Assembly (NCBI GenBank): GCA_944372525.1
Contig: CALVZL010000021.1
Location: forward strand, 1-64,000
Direction: 5' to 3'
DNA length: 64,000 bases
From: an uncultured Clostridia bacterium
Lineage (GTDB): Bacteria; Bacillota; Clostridia; Christensenellales; Borkfalkiaceae
Part shown: in pieces, positions 7,565 through 17,206 of the stretch
How the letters are laid out: every line of letters starts with the position of its first letter
How positions within the stretch are numbered: position 1 is the first letter of the stretch
The notes under the pieces: model-generated
The model's input: only the letters and a program-made list of their open reading frames with translations
Database searches by the model: none
Told to the model about the DNA's origin: nothing
Translations under genes and position numbers: made by a program

Positions 7565-8548
7565 TTATCCGAAAAATATTTCGGCAATTGCAGCATCGAA
7601 CGCGCCCGTTTTTCCGAGCAAGCCGCTCTTGTTCCGACAAGACAGCGCATAGAGCGCAGTATACAGTTCTTTCACCCGCGCAACGCCCAGCCGCGCCGCA
7701 AGCTCCCGGTTTTTCTGTACGGCATAGGGTTTGATGCCGAGCACGGCGGAGAGTTCCGCATCCGTCCCGCGCATGCGGGACACCTCGGCAAGCGTGCGGT
7801 AATGCGCGGTCAGCGCCGCCAAAACCGCGTTTTCGTCATAGCCTTTGGAGAGCAGATCCCGCAAGATCTCCGAAAAAACCGAAAAGTTTTTCCGCGATGC
7901 CGCCTGCGTCAGCTCATAGATCTTATATTCCGCGTCCTTCGCGACGTTTTCTTCCACGACGGCACGTGTCACCCGCCCGCCCTCGCCGAGCAGCAGACGG
8001 AGTTTTTCCGTCTCCCGATACATCCGTGCCGCGTCGCGCGCACAGAAGTTCACGACGGAGGAGACGGCGTCCGCATCCGGCGCCAACCCCTTCCTCCGCA
8101 TGAGAGAATACAGCCATTTCCCCAGCATCTCCTCGCTCTCCCGACCGCAGTCGACACAGGTCACGCCTCCATTGCGGCGAAGATCGACGCTCCCTGCCCG
8201 CTTCCCTCCCCCGTTGACGATGACCAGCACCGTCGAAGGACAGGGATCTGCGACATAGGGCGCAAGAACCGACCACTCCCGCTCGGTCGGATAAAACTCA
8301 TATATGCGCACCAGACGGCGTTCGTCCAGCATGGGGAGCACGCGCAATTCGTCGCGGAAGGCGCGAAGCCGGTCTCCCCGAAGCTCCTCCCCCTCCCTTC
8401 GGATGTCGTTGAGTTCGGGAAGAGAGAGCGCGCAGGTCTCGCGGATGCTCTGCACCGCGTGATCCCGAAAATACGCTTCCTCTCCGTCGATCAGATAGAC
8501 GGGCGCGAGCGCTTCTTTGAGGCTGTTTGCAAGTTGAACAAACTTCAT
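7565..8548 (-). CDS. holA: DNA polymerase III delta subunit
   Basis: The clamp-loader subunit that opens the beta sliding clamp. At 327 residues it has the family length. The start MKFVQLANSLKEALAPVYLIDGEEAYF matches the HolA N-terminus. A degenerate AAA+ region follows without a Walker A motif, as expected for delta. The C-terminal clamp-loader collar helices include the segment NRELAARLGVARVKELYTAL. The ATG at 8548 overlaps the comEC stop (ATGA), the usual comEC-holA arrangement. It is the last gene of the long tmk operon. A longer open frame upstream lies inside comEC and is not used. Confidence 0.93.
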   Translation of the reverse strand: MKFVQLANSLKEALAPVYLIDGEEAYFRDHAVQSIRETCALSLPELNDIRREGEELRGDRLRAFRDELRVLPMLDERRLVRIYEFYPTEREWSVLAPYVADPCPSTVLVIVNGGGKRAGSVDLRRNGGVTCVDCGRESEEMLGKWLYSLMRRKGLAPDADAVSSVVNFCARDAARMYRETEKLRLLLGEGGRVTRAVVEENVAKDAEYKIYELTQAASRKNFSVFSEILRDLLSKGYDENAVLAALTAHYRTLAEVSRMRGTDAELSAVLGIKPYAVQKNRELAARLGVARVKELYTALYALSCRNKSGLLGKTGAFDAAIAEIFFG

Positions 8549-10548
8549 AACGATCGGATTATACCATCTTTCAAATAAAATTTCAAGTCCCCGCAGCCAT
8601 CGGTAAGGGAGAGATCCGCACCGAGCGCCGCCGCTTTTGAAAACGAAAACTCCACGGCGATCCCTTCTGCAAACAAGAGAAGCCTTCCGTCGTCCGTATA
8701 GCGGAACCGAAGCGATCCGCAGGAAAAAGACTCGGCAAAGCATACTTCCGTTTCCCGCAGCCCGGTCTCTCGTTCCCGCCGCGCGTAGATCGTTTCGCAA
8801 TCGAGAAAGGCTGCGACGTTGATCGCATCCTGCTCGTCTTCCGCCAGCACGACGATGCAAGAAAGCGTCCCTTTGTAACTGCGCATGAGAAATTCCTCGC
8901 AGGAGGAGAGCGAGATGTCTCCGTCGATGACGAGCACCCGCTCCGTGCGAGTGCGCACAAGGACGGCCGTCTCGTCTCTGGCCCGCACGATCAGCTCGCA
9001 ACCGGAAAACACAAAATTCTCCGTCACGAAACAAAACGCAAACAGGGCAGCCGACAGCAACGCACAAACAGCGCGCGCCCCTCTCTTCATGCGGACCCGT
9101 TCGGACAGGAACACGCATCCGGTCAGCCATACGGCGCCGCCTGCGCCGAGAGAAAAGCCCGTGAGCACGAAAGAGAATTCCGCCGCCGTAAAGACAAACA
9201 AAAAGAGGGAAAGCATTCCGCGCGGGAACAAAAGAAAGAATCCCGCGGCAAAGGGAACCAGCAGCGACAGCACCGTACAGAGAAGAAGCCCCAGGAAGAG
9301 GACGGGCAACAGCGGAACGACAACGAGATTGACGAGAATTCCCCATACCGAGAGATATCCGAAGGACTCCAGCAGCAGAGGCGCGGTAAAGAGCTGCGCG
9401 GCGAGGTTTGCGGCAAGATATTTTCCGAAAAAGGCGGGAAGCCGCAGTCTGGGAAAGAGGCGGGACAAACTACCGGAAAAGAGCGCAAGTCCCAGACAGG
9501 CGCCGAAGGAGAGACGGAAACCCGCCGAATACCACTGAGCCGGAAAGAAAAAGAGCACAAGAAGCGCGGCGAAAGAGACCGACTGCAAAAAATCGTATTT
9601 TCTTCCCCACGCGCGCCAAACGCCGAGCACGCCGCACATGACGACGGCACGCAGAGAGGAGACGGACCATCCGCACAATCCGCTGTAACAGACCGCAAGC
9701 GCAAGCGCGGGAAGCAGACGCCACTTGCCCAGACGCGCGCATGCCGCATACACTGCCGCGAATAAAATTCCGATATGAAGCCCGGATACGGCAAAAATAT
9801 GGGCGATCCCGCCCCGCTGCGCCGCTTCGGAAAAGGTCGCGTCCATTCCGGAGGAATTCCCCGTAAGCAGAGCATATCCCACCTGCGCGGCGTCCTGTCC
9901 GAGATTCCCGTGCAAACAGTCGCGGATCGCCGCGTTCAGACGCAACAGTATGTTTGCCGATCTCCCGACCACGACGGCTTCTTCCGCGCGGGCAAGGTAA
10001 CGGACATCCGCAGCGTACAGGCTTCGGACATACGAATCGGAAGAGAGAAGCTTCGGGTCGACCCTTTCGATCTTCGCATCCAAATACAATTCGTCTCCCG
10101 GACGCACGTCCGTCGCGGAGAGTGTCAGACGGCATTTCCCATCCGCCGCTTCCCCGTCCATGTACAGCTTTTCGAGAAGCAGGCTGCTGTAACCTTCCCG
10201 GACCGTAACGGAGACGACCGTCCCGGACAGCTTCCGCTCTCCCTCCTCAACCTCTGCGGAAAACCGCTCCGCATTCAGATGCGCAAGCCCGGCGCCGACG
10301 CCTCCGAAACAAAGAACGCAGCACAAGAGCGCAACCGTCCGTTTCAGAGAGATCGGAAAGAACGCCGCAAGAAAGATCAGAAGAGGAAGCAGAAGATCGG
10401 AAAAGGACAGCTCTGCGAACCGCAGTTTGCCATAGACGGCTATTCCGCTCGCCAAACCCAGCGCGCAGAACAGAAGCGGCCGAAAGTTGACCCGCGGACA
10501 CTCCGCCTGCGGCGCAGTCTTTCGTTTGTCCCCTCCTCTTTGCCGCAT
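8545..10548 (-). CDS. comEC: ComEC/Rec2 DNA-uptake channel with degenerate C-terminal domain
   Basis: A polytopic membrane protein that passes single-stranded DNA across the membrane during transformation. The 667 residues contain hydrophobic N-terminal helices (about 20-80), an OB-like extracytoplasmic region, then the competence domain with the signature GGIAHIFAVSGLHIGILFA (around 235) and many helices to about 500. In most ComEC proteins a metallo-beta-lactamase-like domain follows. Here the last ~150 residues have similar hydrophobic strands (VLVIDGDISL, CIVVLAEDEQDA) but no HxHxDH-type metal motif. The start at 10548 follows GGAGGAGCT. It lies 18 bp after the helicase gene and overlaps holA. 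Whether the cell is transformable is unknown. Confidence 0.88.
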   Translation of the reverse strand: MRQRGGDKRKTAPQAECPRVNFRPLLFCALGLASGIAVYGKLRFAELSFSDLLLPLLIFLAAFFPISLKRTVALLCCVLCFGGVGAGLAHLNAERFSAEVEEGERKLSGTVVSVTVREGYSSLLLEKLYMDGEAADGKCRLTLSATDVRPGDELYLDAKIERVDPKLLSSDSYVRSLYAADVRYLARAEEAVVVGRSANILLRLNAAIRDCLHGNLGQDAAQVGYALLTGNSSGMDATFSEAAQRGGIAHIFAVSGLHIGILFAAVYAACARLGKWRLLPALALAVCYSGLCGWSVSSLRAVVMCGVLGVWRAWGRKYDFLQSVSFAALLVLFFFPAQWYSAGFRLSFGACLGLALFSGSLSRLFPRLRLPAFFGKYLAANLAAQLFTAPLLLESFGYLSVWGILVNLVVVPLLPVLFLGLLLCTVLSLLVPFAAGFFLLFPRGMLSLFLFVFTAAEFSFVLTGFSLGAGGAVWLTGCVFLSERVRMKRGARAVCALLSAALFAFCFVTENFVFSGCELIVRARDETAVLVRTRTERVLVIDGDISLSSCEEFLMRSYKGTLSCIVVLAEDEQDAINVAAFLDCETIYARRERETGLRETEVCFAESFSCGSLRFRYTDDGRLLLFAEGIAVEFSFSKAAALGADLSLTDGCGDLKFYLKDGIIRSL

Positions 10549-10566
10549 AGCTCCTCCGCAGACAGA

Positions 10567-13500
10567 TTATGCCATTGAAATTCGATCGGACACCGACCGG
10601 ACGAACAATCCCTTCTGTTCCCCATAGGAAATACAATCGCGCAGGAAGGCAGTAAATCTTTCGTCCGGCCGCGTCATGCGAAATACCTCGGCAGCCAGCG
10701 CCTGCAATTCGTCCATATACAGGCTGACATGCTCTTCGAGCGCTCCCCTGACAAACGATACGATCTCATAGGGAGTGAAGTCTTCGGCATTTTTCCGCAT
10801 CGCCGTCTCTCCCTCCGTTCGGAATTTCCCGATCGCGATCGCCTTATCCGTCTTATAAAAATAATCTGTTCCGAGCACTCTGTCGCGGCGGAAGGCGCAG
10901 GCGTCGATCAGCGCGTTGAGGCGCGCGTCGATGCGGGCACCCGCCTTGGCGATCCCGAACGTCGAAAGGCAGCGCGTCTTGAGGAAGGAGCGCGAAATCG
11001 GTTCCTCCGTCGCCACGATCTGCTTGAGGCGTGCCGTGATCTCGGCGTCGTTTACGCCGCTCGTGATAAACGCGGCGACCTCCGTCCCCGACTGTTTGAC
11101 ATAGCGGTAGGCGCGCGCATATTTTTGCATCCACGCGTTTCCCTTGCGCTCCGCGCCCGTCAGCTTGTCGAGCAGATCCTTGATCCGTTTGATCTCCCGC
11201 TTCGGATTGTTGTAGTAATTGACGCAGTTGACGCGGATGACGTTCCAGTTCCCCCGTTTGAGGGTCTGCGGCTGCAGAAGATTCCGATCTTTGACGGAAA
11301 AATCGTCCGTTGCGTCACAGATGACGGCGAGAATGAAGTTGTGTTTGTTCTTGGGATCGATGACGGCGACGTCGATCTTGAAGTCGGATGCGCCCACATC
11401 GTAACGGCATTCATACCCGTATGAGGCCAGTTCCTGCGCGATGAATTTCCCGATGCCCGCGCCGCCCTTGACGGAAGAAGAATTCACCGCGAGCATCGTC
11501 TTGCCGCGCTCCGCAAATTCGAGGAATGCCTTGAGCCCCGCGACCCCCTTGGAGGAGGTCTTGGCGAGATCGATCATGCCCGCCGTCATCGTGGAAAAGA
11601 CGACCATCTCCTCCCGCGCGCGGGAGACGGCGACGTTGAGTCGGCGCCAGCCGCCCGCCTGATTCAGCGGACCGAAATTGAGCGAGACTCTGCCTGTGCT
11701 GTCCGGCCCGTAGCAGACGGAAAAGAGAATGACGTCGCGCTCGTCGCCCTGCACGTTCTCGAGGTTTTTGACAAAGAGCGGCTCCTCTCTGTCATACGCC
11801 GCCGCTTCGAGCTTGTGCGAGAGGATCTCTTTCGTAAGAAGTTTTTCGATGTCGTTCTGCTGCGCGCTCGAGAAGGTGACGATCCCCAGGCTCGAACGGG
11901 AAAGGACGGGATCGGACAGCCGGCGGATCACCTCGCGGACGAGCGCCTCCCCTTCCTTGCGGTTGCGTTTGGTAAACCCGCGGTCATATGTCCCCTCCAC
12001 CTGCACAAGGCGCACTTTGCTTTCCAGCGCATCGGGCGAAGGGAAGGTGCACAGCCGATTGTCGTAATACATGCTGTTGGAAAACGCGATCAGCGATTCG
12101 TGCTTGCTCCGATAATGCCACAACAGATGCCGTTCGGGCATGCCGAGCGCCAGACAGTCGTCGAGAATGCTCTCGAGGTCCTCGTTCTCGAGGTTTTCCT
12201 CGTCTACATAAGAGGAATGGAAGAAGACCGTCGGCGGGAGCTGTTTGGGATCGCCGACCACGATCGCGGATTTTGCGCGGGCGATGGAACCGACCGCTTC
12301 CGCCGTCGTCATCTGCGACGCCTCGTCGAAAATGACCAGATCGAACAGATCCGCTTCGGGGCGCAGATACTGCGCCACCGTGATCGGGCTCATGAGCATG
12401 CAGGGACTGATCCGTTTCATCAGCTCCGGGACCTCGCGGAAGAGTCCGCGGAGCCCCATGCCGCGCAGGTTCCCCTTGGCAAGGCGGGTAAACGTCGCCA
12501 GTTCCACGCTGATCGCCCCCTCTCTTTCCGGCGAAGGCAGCCGGGCGATGAGATCGCCGCGGATCTTCTCGCGCGTGAGCATGGAAAAGATCTCCCAGGA
12601 GGCGCGGAATTTTTCGATCGTCTCCTCGAGTGTCCCCACCGTCATGCGCGACAGATCGGGATCGGCGGGAATATTGATGTCGAGGAAATTCTTATAGACG
12701 TTCTTTTCAAAACCAGCCAACACGTTTTCTCCGTTCAGCTTCCCGCTCTCGAGAGATTCCGTAATGATGTTCAGACCGAGCTCTTTGAGATCCTCCCCCG
12801 TCTTTTTGTACATGCACCAATTCGGAAGCATGTCCACGTTGTCGATGAGCGCGCCCGCTTTCGCGGAAAAATACTCGAGCACGTCTTCCTGTACAATCTT
12901 TCCGCGGTCTGCCTTCGTGATGGCGATAAAGCTGTTTTGCGCGTGGAAAAACGCCTCCGCCGCCTTGAGATATCCTTCGAGCACGGGCAGCGTATAGCCG
13001 TTCTGCGCCCGAATGCACATCCCGTTGAACGCATCGGGATTGTAGTCGAGGAAGGTCACCGAGCATTTCTCATGCAGCGCATAGAGGTCGCTCAAAAATT
13101 CCGTTCTCTTTTTATACAGAATCCCGCCGCTGCGGTCGGTGAAGTTCTTGGCAAGCGGCACGGAGACGATCCTCTCTTCCGCGTCGCGAATATCCACAAG
13201 CGTCTGCAAGAACTTGCACACGTCCTCCTGCGCGACCGTGCGCAATGCGGCGCGAGAGAGTTTTTTGACCGCCGCAACGGCGCTTTTGCTGCAACGCCAA
13301 TCCCCTTCCGTCTCCAGAATCCGTTTGATTTCCGGATAATCCCGCCCGAGATCGACCAGCGTCTTGAAGTGGCGGAAATAATAATGGAGGCTCTCGTCCA
13401 AACGGCGGTTCGCATTATAAAAGACGTAGAACTGCTCCTCGCCGATGCCGTTTCCGTAATATTTGTCGTAAACGCCCTGCGAGAGCGCCTGGGCAAGCTC

Positions 13501-16179
13501 CCGAAGGGTTTCCAGCTTCTTTTGGGTGATGGTCGAGACCTTCTGGCGGTAAAATTCGAGAAAGAGCGCCAGATAGGATTTGAGATGTTTGATCTCGGTG
13601 ATGACGACTTCGCAGGAGCAGAAGACCCGATCGCGCACCGCCTGCGAATATTCGGTAAGATTGACGTTTTCAAACGGCGAATTGAACACGCCGCCGCATT
13701 CCTTCGCCGCCGCCGCCGCGGAGAGGATCTTGCTGCGGCATTCCGCGAGCTTGCTCTCCGTAAGCGAATCGTAAAAAGCGCTCTCGATATCCAGAATGTC
13801 GGGTGCGTCCTTATTCTTCAGATACTGCAGGATCGCCTGATAGACGGAAATCCCGAGCCGCCGTTTCTTGTGCAGTGCAAGCATGGGAGATTTGAGCTCC
13901 TCTCTCAACGAGAGGACGTTTGCGGCCGCCTGTGAAAAACTCGCGGGCAATTTCTCCCCGCCCGCCAGCGCAAGCGTCGCCTCCAGCCGCCGCAGCACGT
14001 CTGCTTTGTCCGTCTTGTTGGAATGCAGCTCAAGACAGAATTCTCCGATGCCGATGAGATCGAGCCGCTTTTTGACCACGTCGAGCGCCGCCTTTTTCTC
14101 TGCGACGAACAACACCCGTTTTCCGTCTTCCAGCGCGTTTGCGATGATGTTCGTGATCGTCTGACTCTTCCCCGTTCCGGGCGGACCGTGCAGGACAAAG
14201 CTCTCCCCCGTGCGCGAGAGCGCGATGGCAGAGTACTGCGAACTGTCCGCGGGCAGGGGGATAAGCGTCCCCTCGGGATCGCCCTCGTCCTCCTCCCGCA
14301 CCTCGGGCATTTCGCCGCGTTCCATATGATTGGAGAGCAGCGCCGACACGACGGCATTGGATTTCAGGCTGTTGAAATGGCTGTGGATATCGTTCCACAT
14401 GAGATAGCGCTGAAAGGAAAACGCGGCGAGATACACGTCCTGCGTCACCGTCCAACCCTTCATCGGCGCGATCTCCGCCAATACCATGGCGGTGATCTCC
14501 GCGATCCTGAGCGAAGAGACGTCTTCGCCCAGCCCCCGCACGTCGATGTTGAATTCCTGTTTGAGGTATTCCAGAAGCGTAGAATTGACGAAAAATTCTC
14601 CTTCCGTCGTCTCAACGCTGAACGCCTCGTTTCCCTTCGCCCGCTTGAGCCCCACAGGCGCCAGCACGAGGGGCGCATAACGGAACGCCGCGTCCTCTTT
14701 CCCGAAATAACGCAAAAATCCGAAGGCGAGATAGAGGATCTTCGCCCCCGTCTCTTCGTCTGCTTCCCGATTGCGGTGCACCAACCGCACCGCCGTCTCC
14801 GAAATCGTCTTTTCGTCGGCAAACGCGCGCAGAAATCCTTTGCGCTGTTCCAGTCCGATCAGTTCCCGTTCGGAAGAACCTGCTTCGATCCCGAAGGGCT
14901 CCTCCCGCTTCTCCCCCGCCCGCAGCTTCATGCTGCCTTTTTCGATGAGACAGCTGTACAGCCCGTCGTAATCGGCACAATACAGATGCAGCGCGTTCCT
15001 TCCCGTAAAATTCAACAGCGCATTTTTGGTCGTGAGATCGAGAAGGCGCCGTTCCCACTGCTTGTTCTTGGGTTGTTTCCCGTCAAGATTGAGTTTGCGG
15101 AACTCCCGAAGCGGAGCGGGCGCGTTCTCGTCTGACATCTCCTCTTCGCGGATGAGTTCGTATCCGTGCAGCCCCTTCCCTCGCAGAGGAAGGGGAAGAA
15201 TGCCCCCGATCCGACAGCGGCGCACGTCGACAAAGCACTCGAAATAGTTCTCCTTGAGCTTCTGCGCAAAATGCCCTTCCGAAGGGGTGAACGCAACGGT
15301 CTTGAAGGAAAATGCGTCCTCCGTATCAAAGAAACAGAGGTTGTTGATCCCTTCCGAAATATATTTCCCGACAATCTCGCAGTCGTCGGTCACGCTGTCG
15401 AGAAAACAGCTGTCGTACAACCAGACTCCCGCCGCAGCGGCGTTTTTTCCCACCGCAATGACGGGATGCAGATGCGCCGCCTCGAAACAGGCTGCGGCAA
15501 AAAGGGCAAGCTCCAGGCTGCTCGCCTTCCTGCTCTTGAGCAAGGGCTCGCTCCCCTGCGCCGGAAGCGGCGCGGAGAGATCGGTCTCCCCCTCCTTTTC
15601 GATGTTGAAAGACTTGATCGCGGCATAGACGGAAGCGGCGATCCTGCGGACGGCATTCTTGTCCGTTCCCGTATAACCGTAAAATTCGGCGCTTTCGTTC
15701 CACTTCTTCAGCCGCTTCCCCGCATCTTCCAACACACGGGCGCAGTCGGCAAGACGGGGACGCACAAAGGCGGAAAGCCGCTCGGCATTGCCTACCAATC
15801 CCTCCCACCAGTCGAACGGAAGCACGGTGACCGTGACTTGTTCCCGTTTCAGTTCCTTCCCCTCCGAGGACACAACGACCTCCGCGGCAAGCTGTCTGAG
15901 CTCGTTGTTTTCCGCCAGAAAGAGCGGGGAAAAGATCCCCTCTGCCCGCAGTTCCACCGAACTTTCAAAGGGAACTTCCGTCTCCGCCTCATAGGGAACG
16001 ATGAGTCCGTTGGTGTCGGAAATCGAAACGGTAAGCCGCACGGCTTCTGAAAATCCGCTCGTGATCTGCACGGAGACGGCCGTCTTGAGAAAATAATCCG
16101 CATATCCCACAAAAGCGGGAAACCGGGGCAAGAGCGTCAGTTTTTCCTTGATTATATTCTTTGTCTTATTGGATGCCAT
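10567..16179 (-). CDS. Hhe-like DUF4011 / SF1 helicase / Vsr-like nuclease / DUF3320 protein
   Basis: A giant protein of 1870 residues. Residues 1-360 hold a beta-rich region and a transglutaminase-like stretch. DUF4011 starts near 370 (RRLLDLTTKNALLNFTGRN). The SF1 helicase has Walker A GPPGTGKSQ (about 665), Walker B VIFDEAS (about 1280), GDPKQLPP, an ENVQGDERDVI motif and NVAVSRAREEM. A Vsr/MTES_1575-type nuclease region (about 1570-1665) follows, then DUF3320 at the C-terminus. The same architecture was described for the single-gene antiphage protein Hhe. The nuclease motif that usually reads IECDG reads VICDA here. The start at 16179 follows AGGAGG by 3 nt; an ATG 18 nt upstream is alternative. 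Its place inside a housekeeping operon suggests domestication. Confidence 0.85.
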   Translation of the reverse strand: MASNKTKNIIKEKLTLLPRFPAFVGYADYFLKTAVSVQITSGFSEAVRLTVSISDTNGLIVPYEAETEVPFESSVELRAEGIFSPLFLAENNELRQLAAEVVVSSEGKELKREQVTVTVLPFDWWEGLVGNAERLSAFVRPRLADCARVLEDAGKRLKKWNESAEFYGYTGTDKNAVRRIAASVYAAIKSFNIEKEGETDLSAPLPAQGSEPLLKSRKASSLELALFAAACFEAAHLHPVIAVGKNAAAAGVWLYDSCFLDSVTDDCEIVGKYISEGINNLCFFDTEDAFSFKTVAFTPSEGHFAQKLKENYFECFVDVRRCRIGGILPLPLRGKGLHGYELIREEEMSDENAPAPLREFRKLNLDGKQPKNKQWERRLLDLTTKNALLNFTGRNALHLYCADYDGLYSCLIEKGSMKLRAGEKREEPFGIEAGSSERELIGLEQRKGFLRAFADEKTISETAVRLVHRNREADEETGAKILYLAFGFLRYFGKEDAAFRYAPLVLAPVGLKRAKGNEAFSVETTEGEFFVNSTLLEYLKQEFNIDVRGLGEDVSSLRIAEITAMVLAEIAPMKGWTVTQDVYLAAFSFQRYLMWNDIHSHFNSLKSNAVVSALLSNHMERGEMPEVREEDEGDPEGTLIPLPADSSQYSAIALSRTGESFVLHGPPGTGKSQTITNIIANALEDGKRVLFVAEKKAALDVVKKRLDLIGIGEFCLELHSNKTDKADVLRRLEATLALAGGEKLPASFSQAAANVLSLREELKSPMLALHKKRRLGISVYQAILQYLKNKDAPDILDIESAFYDSLTESKLAECRSKILSAAAAAKECGGVFNSPFENVNLTEYSQAVRDRVFCSCEVVITEIKHLKSYLALFLEFYRQKVSTITQKKLETLRELAQALSQGVYDKYYGNGIGEEQFYVFYNANRRLDESLHYYFRHFKTLVDLGRDYPEIKRILETEGDWRCSKSAVAAVKKLSRAALRTVAQEDVCKFLQTLVDIRDAEERIVSVPLAKNFTDRSGGILYKKRTEFLSDLYALHEKCSVTFLDYNPDAFNGMCIRAQNGYTLPVLEGYLKAAEAFFHAQNSFIAITKADRGKIVQEDVLEYFSAKAGALIDNVDMLPNWCMYKKTGEDLKELGLNIITESLESGKLNGENVLAGFEKNVYKNFLDINIPADPDLSRMTVGTLEETIEKFRASWEIFSMLTREKIRGDLIARLPSPEREGAISVELATFTRLAKGNLRGMGLRGLFREVPELMKRISPCMLMSPITVAQYLRPEADLFDLVIFDEASQMTTAEAVGSIARAKSAIVVGDPKQLPPTVFFHSSYVDEENLENEDLESILDDCLALGMPERHLLWHYRSKHESLIAFSNSMYYDNRLCTFPSPDALESKVRLVQVEGTYDRGFTKRNRKEGEALVREVIRRLSDPVLSRSSLGIVTFSSAQQNDIEKLLTKEILSHKLEAAAYDREEPLFVKNLENVQGDERDVILFSVCYGPDSTGRVSLNFGPLNQAGGWRRLNVAVSRAREEMVVFSTMTAGMIDLAKTSSKGVAGLKAFLEFAERGKTMLAVNSSSVKGGAGIGKFIAQELASYGYECRYDVGASDFKIDVAVIDPKNKHNFILAVICDATDDFSVKDRNLLQPQTLKRGNWNVIRVNCVNYYNNPKREIKRIKDLLDKLTGAERKGNAWMQKYARAYRYVKQSGTEVAAFITSGVNDAEITARLKQIVATEEPISRSFLKTRCLSTFGIAKAGARIDARLNALIDACAFRRDRVLGTDYFYKTDKAIAIGKFRTEGETAMRKNAEDFTPYEIVSFVRGALEEHVSLYMDELQALAAEVFRMTRPDERFTAFLRDCISYGEQKGLFVRSVSDRISMA

Positions 16180-16289
16180 ATTCCTCCTGTGCGGCAATGC
16201 TGCCGAATGCGTTCTGTTTGTTCTCTTTTCAGGCGAAAAATAACCCGGTTTTCCGCAAATGTCCGTTCCCTCAGCGGTGTCCGATCAGA

Positions 16290-16649
16290 TCACAAAAACG
16301 CGTCTTCAAAGTATTCGATCCCGTTTTCTCCGACCGTGGCGACGTCGAATCGGCACGCAAGCTCTTCCCGCCGCATGCCGCAATAATATTTCGCAATTCT
16401 GCGATAGCGCTCCTTTTTGCGGAAATCCACCGCCTCGGCGGCAAGGCCGAAGGAATCCGTCTCCCTCGTCTTGACCTCTACGAAGCAGTACACCCCTTTG
16501 CGAAACGCCACGATGTCCGCCTCGCCGCAGGGAGTCGCAAAATTCCGTTCCAAGATCTTGTATCCCCTCTTTTTCAGATACGTACAGATCAGGTCTTCTC
16601 CCTTCCGTCCCAAAATTTTTTTACGAACGTCCTTCGATGAATCTCGCAT
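16290..16649 (-). CDS. yraN: YraN/UPF0102 family predicted endonuclease-fold protein
   Basis: 119 residues with a restriction-endonuclease-like fold expected from the family. GRKGEDLICTYLKKRGYKIL is the N-terminal signature. The PD-(D/E)XK-like residues are in CGEADIVAFRKGVYCFVEVKTR (E/D near 44-45, E-V-K near 58-60). The function of the family is not established; it often lies next to rnhB as here. The gene starts 61 bp inside rnhB in another frame, with GAGAGGGGGAT before the ATG, an unusually long overlap. A 110-bp gap separates it from the helicase gene. Confidence 0.92.
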   Translation of the reverse strand: MRDSSKDVRKKILGRKGEDLICTYLKKRGYKILERNFATPCGEADIVAFRKGVYCFVEVKTRETDSFGLAAEAVDFRKKERYRRIAKYYCGMRREELACRFDVATVGENGIEYFEDAFL

Positions 16650-17206
16650 ATCCCCCTCTCGCGGATGGCGGCGATGTGTTCCGCCGTCCCGTATCCCTTG
16701 TTCCGCGCAAAGCCGTAGCCGGGATAGAGCACGTCGTACTCTGCCATGAGCGAATCCCGAAAGACTTTGGCGAGAATGCTCGCCGCGGCGATCGAATAGA
16801 CGCGGGCATCCCCGCCCACAATGCTCCGCTGGGGCACGGCGACGTCGAGAGTCATGTTGCCGTCCGTGAGCAGATAGTCGGCCGCGGGAGAAAGCCCTTC
16901 CGCCGCCAGCTTCATCCCCAGCCGCGTCGCCTGCAGGATGTTGATTTCGTCGATCGTCTTCACGTCCACCGTGCGGATGCAGAAGCAGAGCGCGCGCTCC
17001 CGAATCCGCTCACAGAGCACCTCCCGTTTGCGCGGGGACAGCCGCTTGCTGTCGTCGACGCCCGCGATCCGAGCCTCCTCTTGAAGCGGAAGTATGACCG
17101 CGGCGCAGACAAGCGGCCCGGCAAGCGGACCGCGGCCCGCTTCGTCGAGCCCCGCCACCGCACAGAAGCCGCGTGCACGCAGTGCCGTTTCCGTTTCAAC
17201 GTCCAT
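16589..17206 (-). CDS. rnhB: Ribonuclease HII
   Basis: Cleaves RNA in RNA-DNA hybrids and removes single ribonucleotides from DNA. The signature GLDEAGRGPLAGPLV supplies the first D-E pair, VDDSKRLSPRKRE follows, and the third acidic residue is in YLLTDGNMTL. The 205-residue length is normal if translation starts at MDVETETALRARG (17206), preceded by GGACAGGGGA. Longer upstream reading gives residues without family similarity. It overlaps rbgA by 11 bp and yraN by 61 bp. The order rbgA-rnhB-yraN is common in Bacillota. Confidence 0.95.
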   Translation of the reverse strand: MDVETETALRARGFCAVAGLDEAGRGPLAGPLVCAAVILPLQEEARIAGVDDSKRLSPRKREVLCERIRERALCFCIRTVDVKTIDEINILQATRLGMKLAAEGLSPAADYLLTDGNMTLDVAVPQRSIVGGDARVYSIAAASILAKVFRDSLMAEYDVLYPGYGFARNKGYGTAEHIAAIRERGICEIHRRTFVKKFWDGREKT

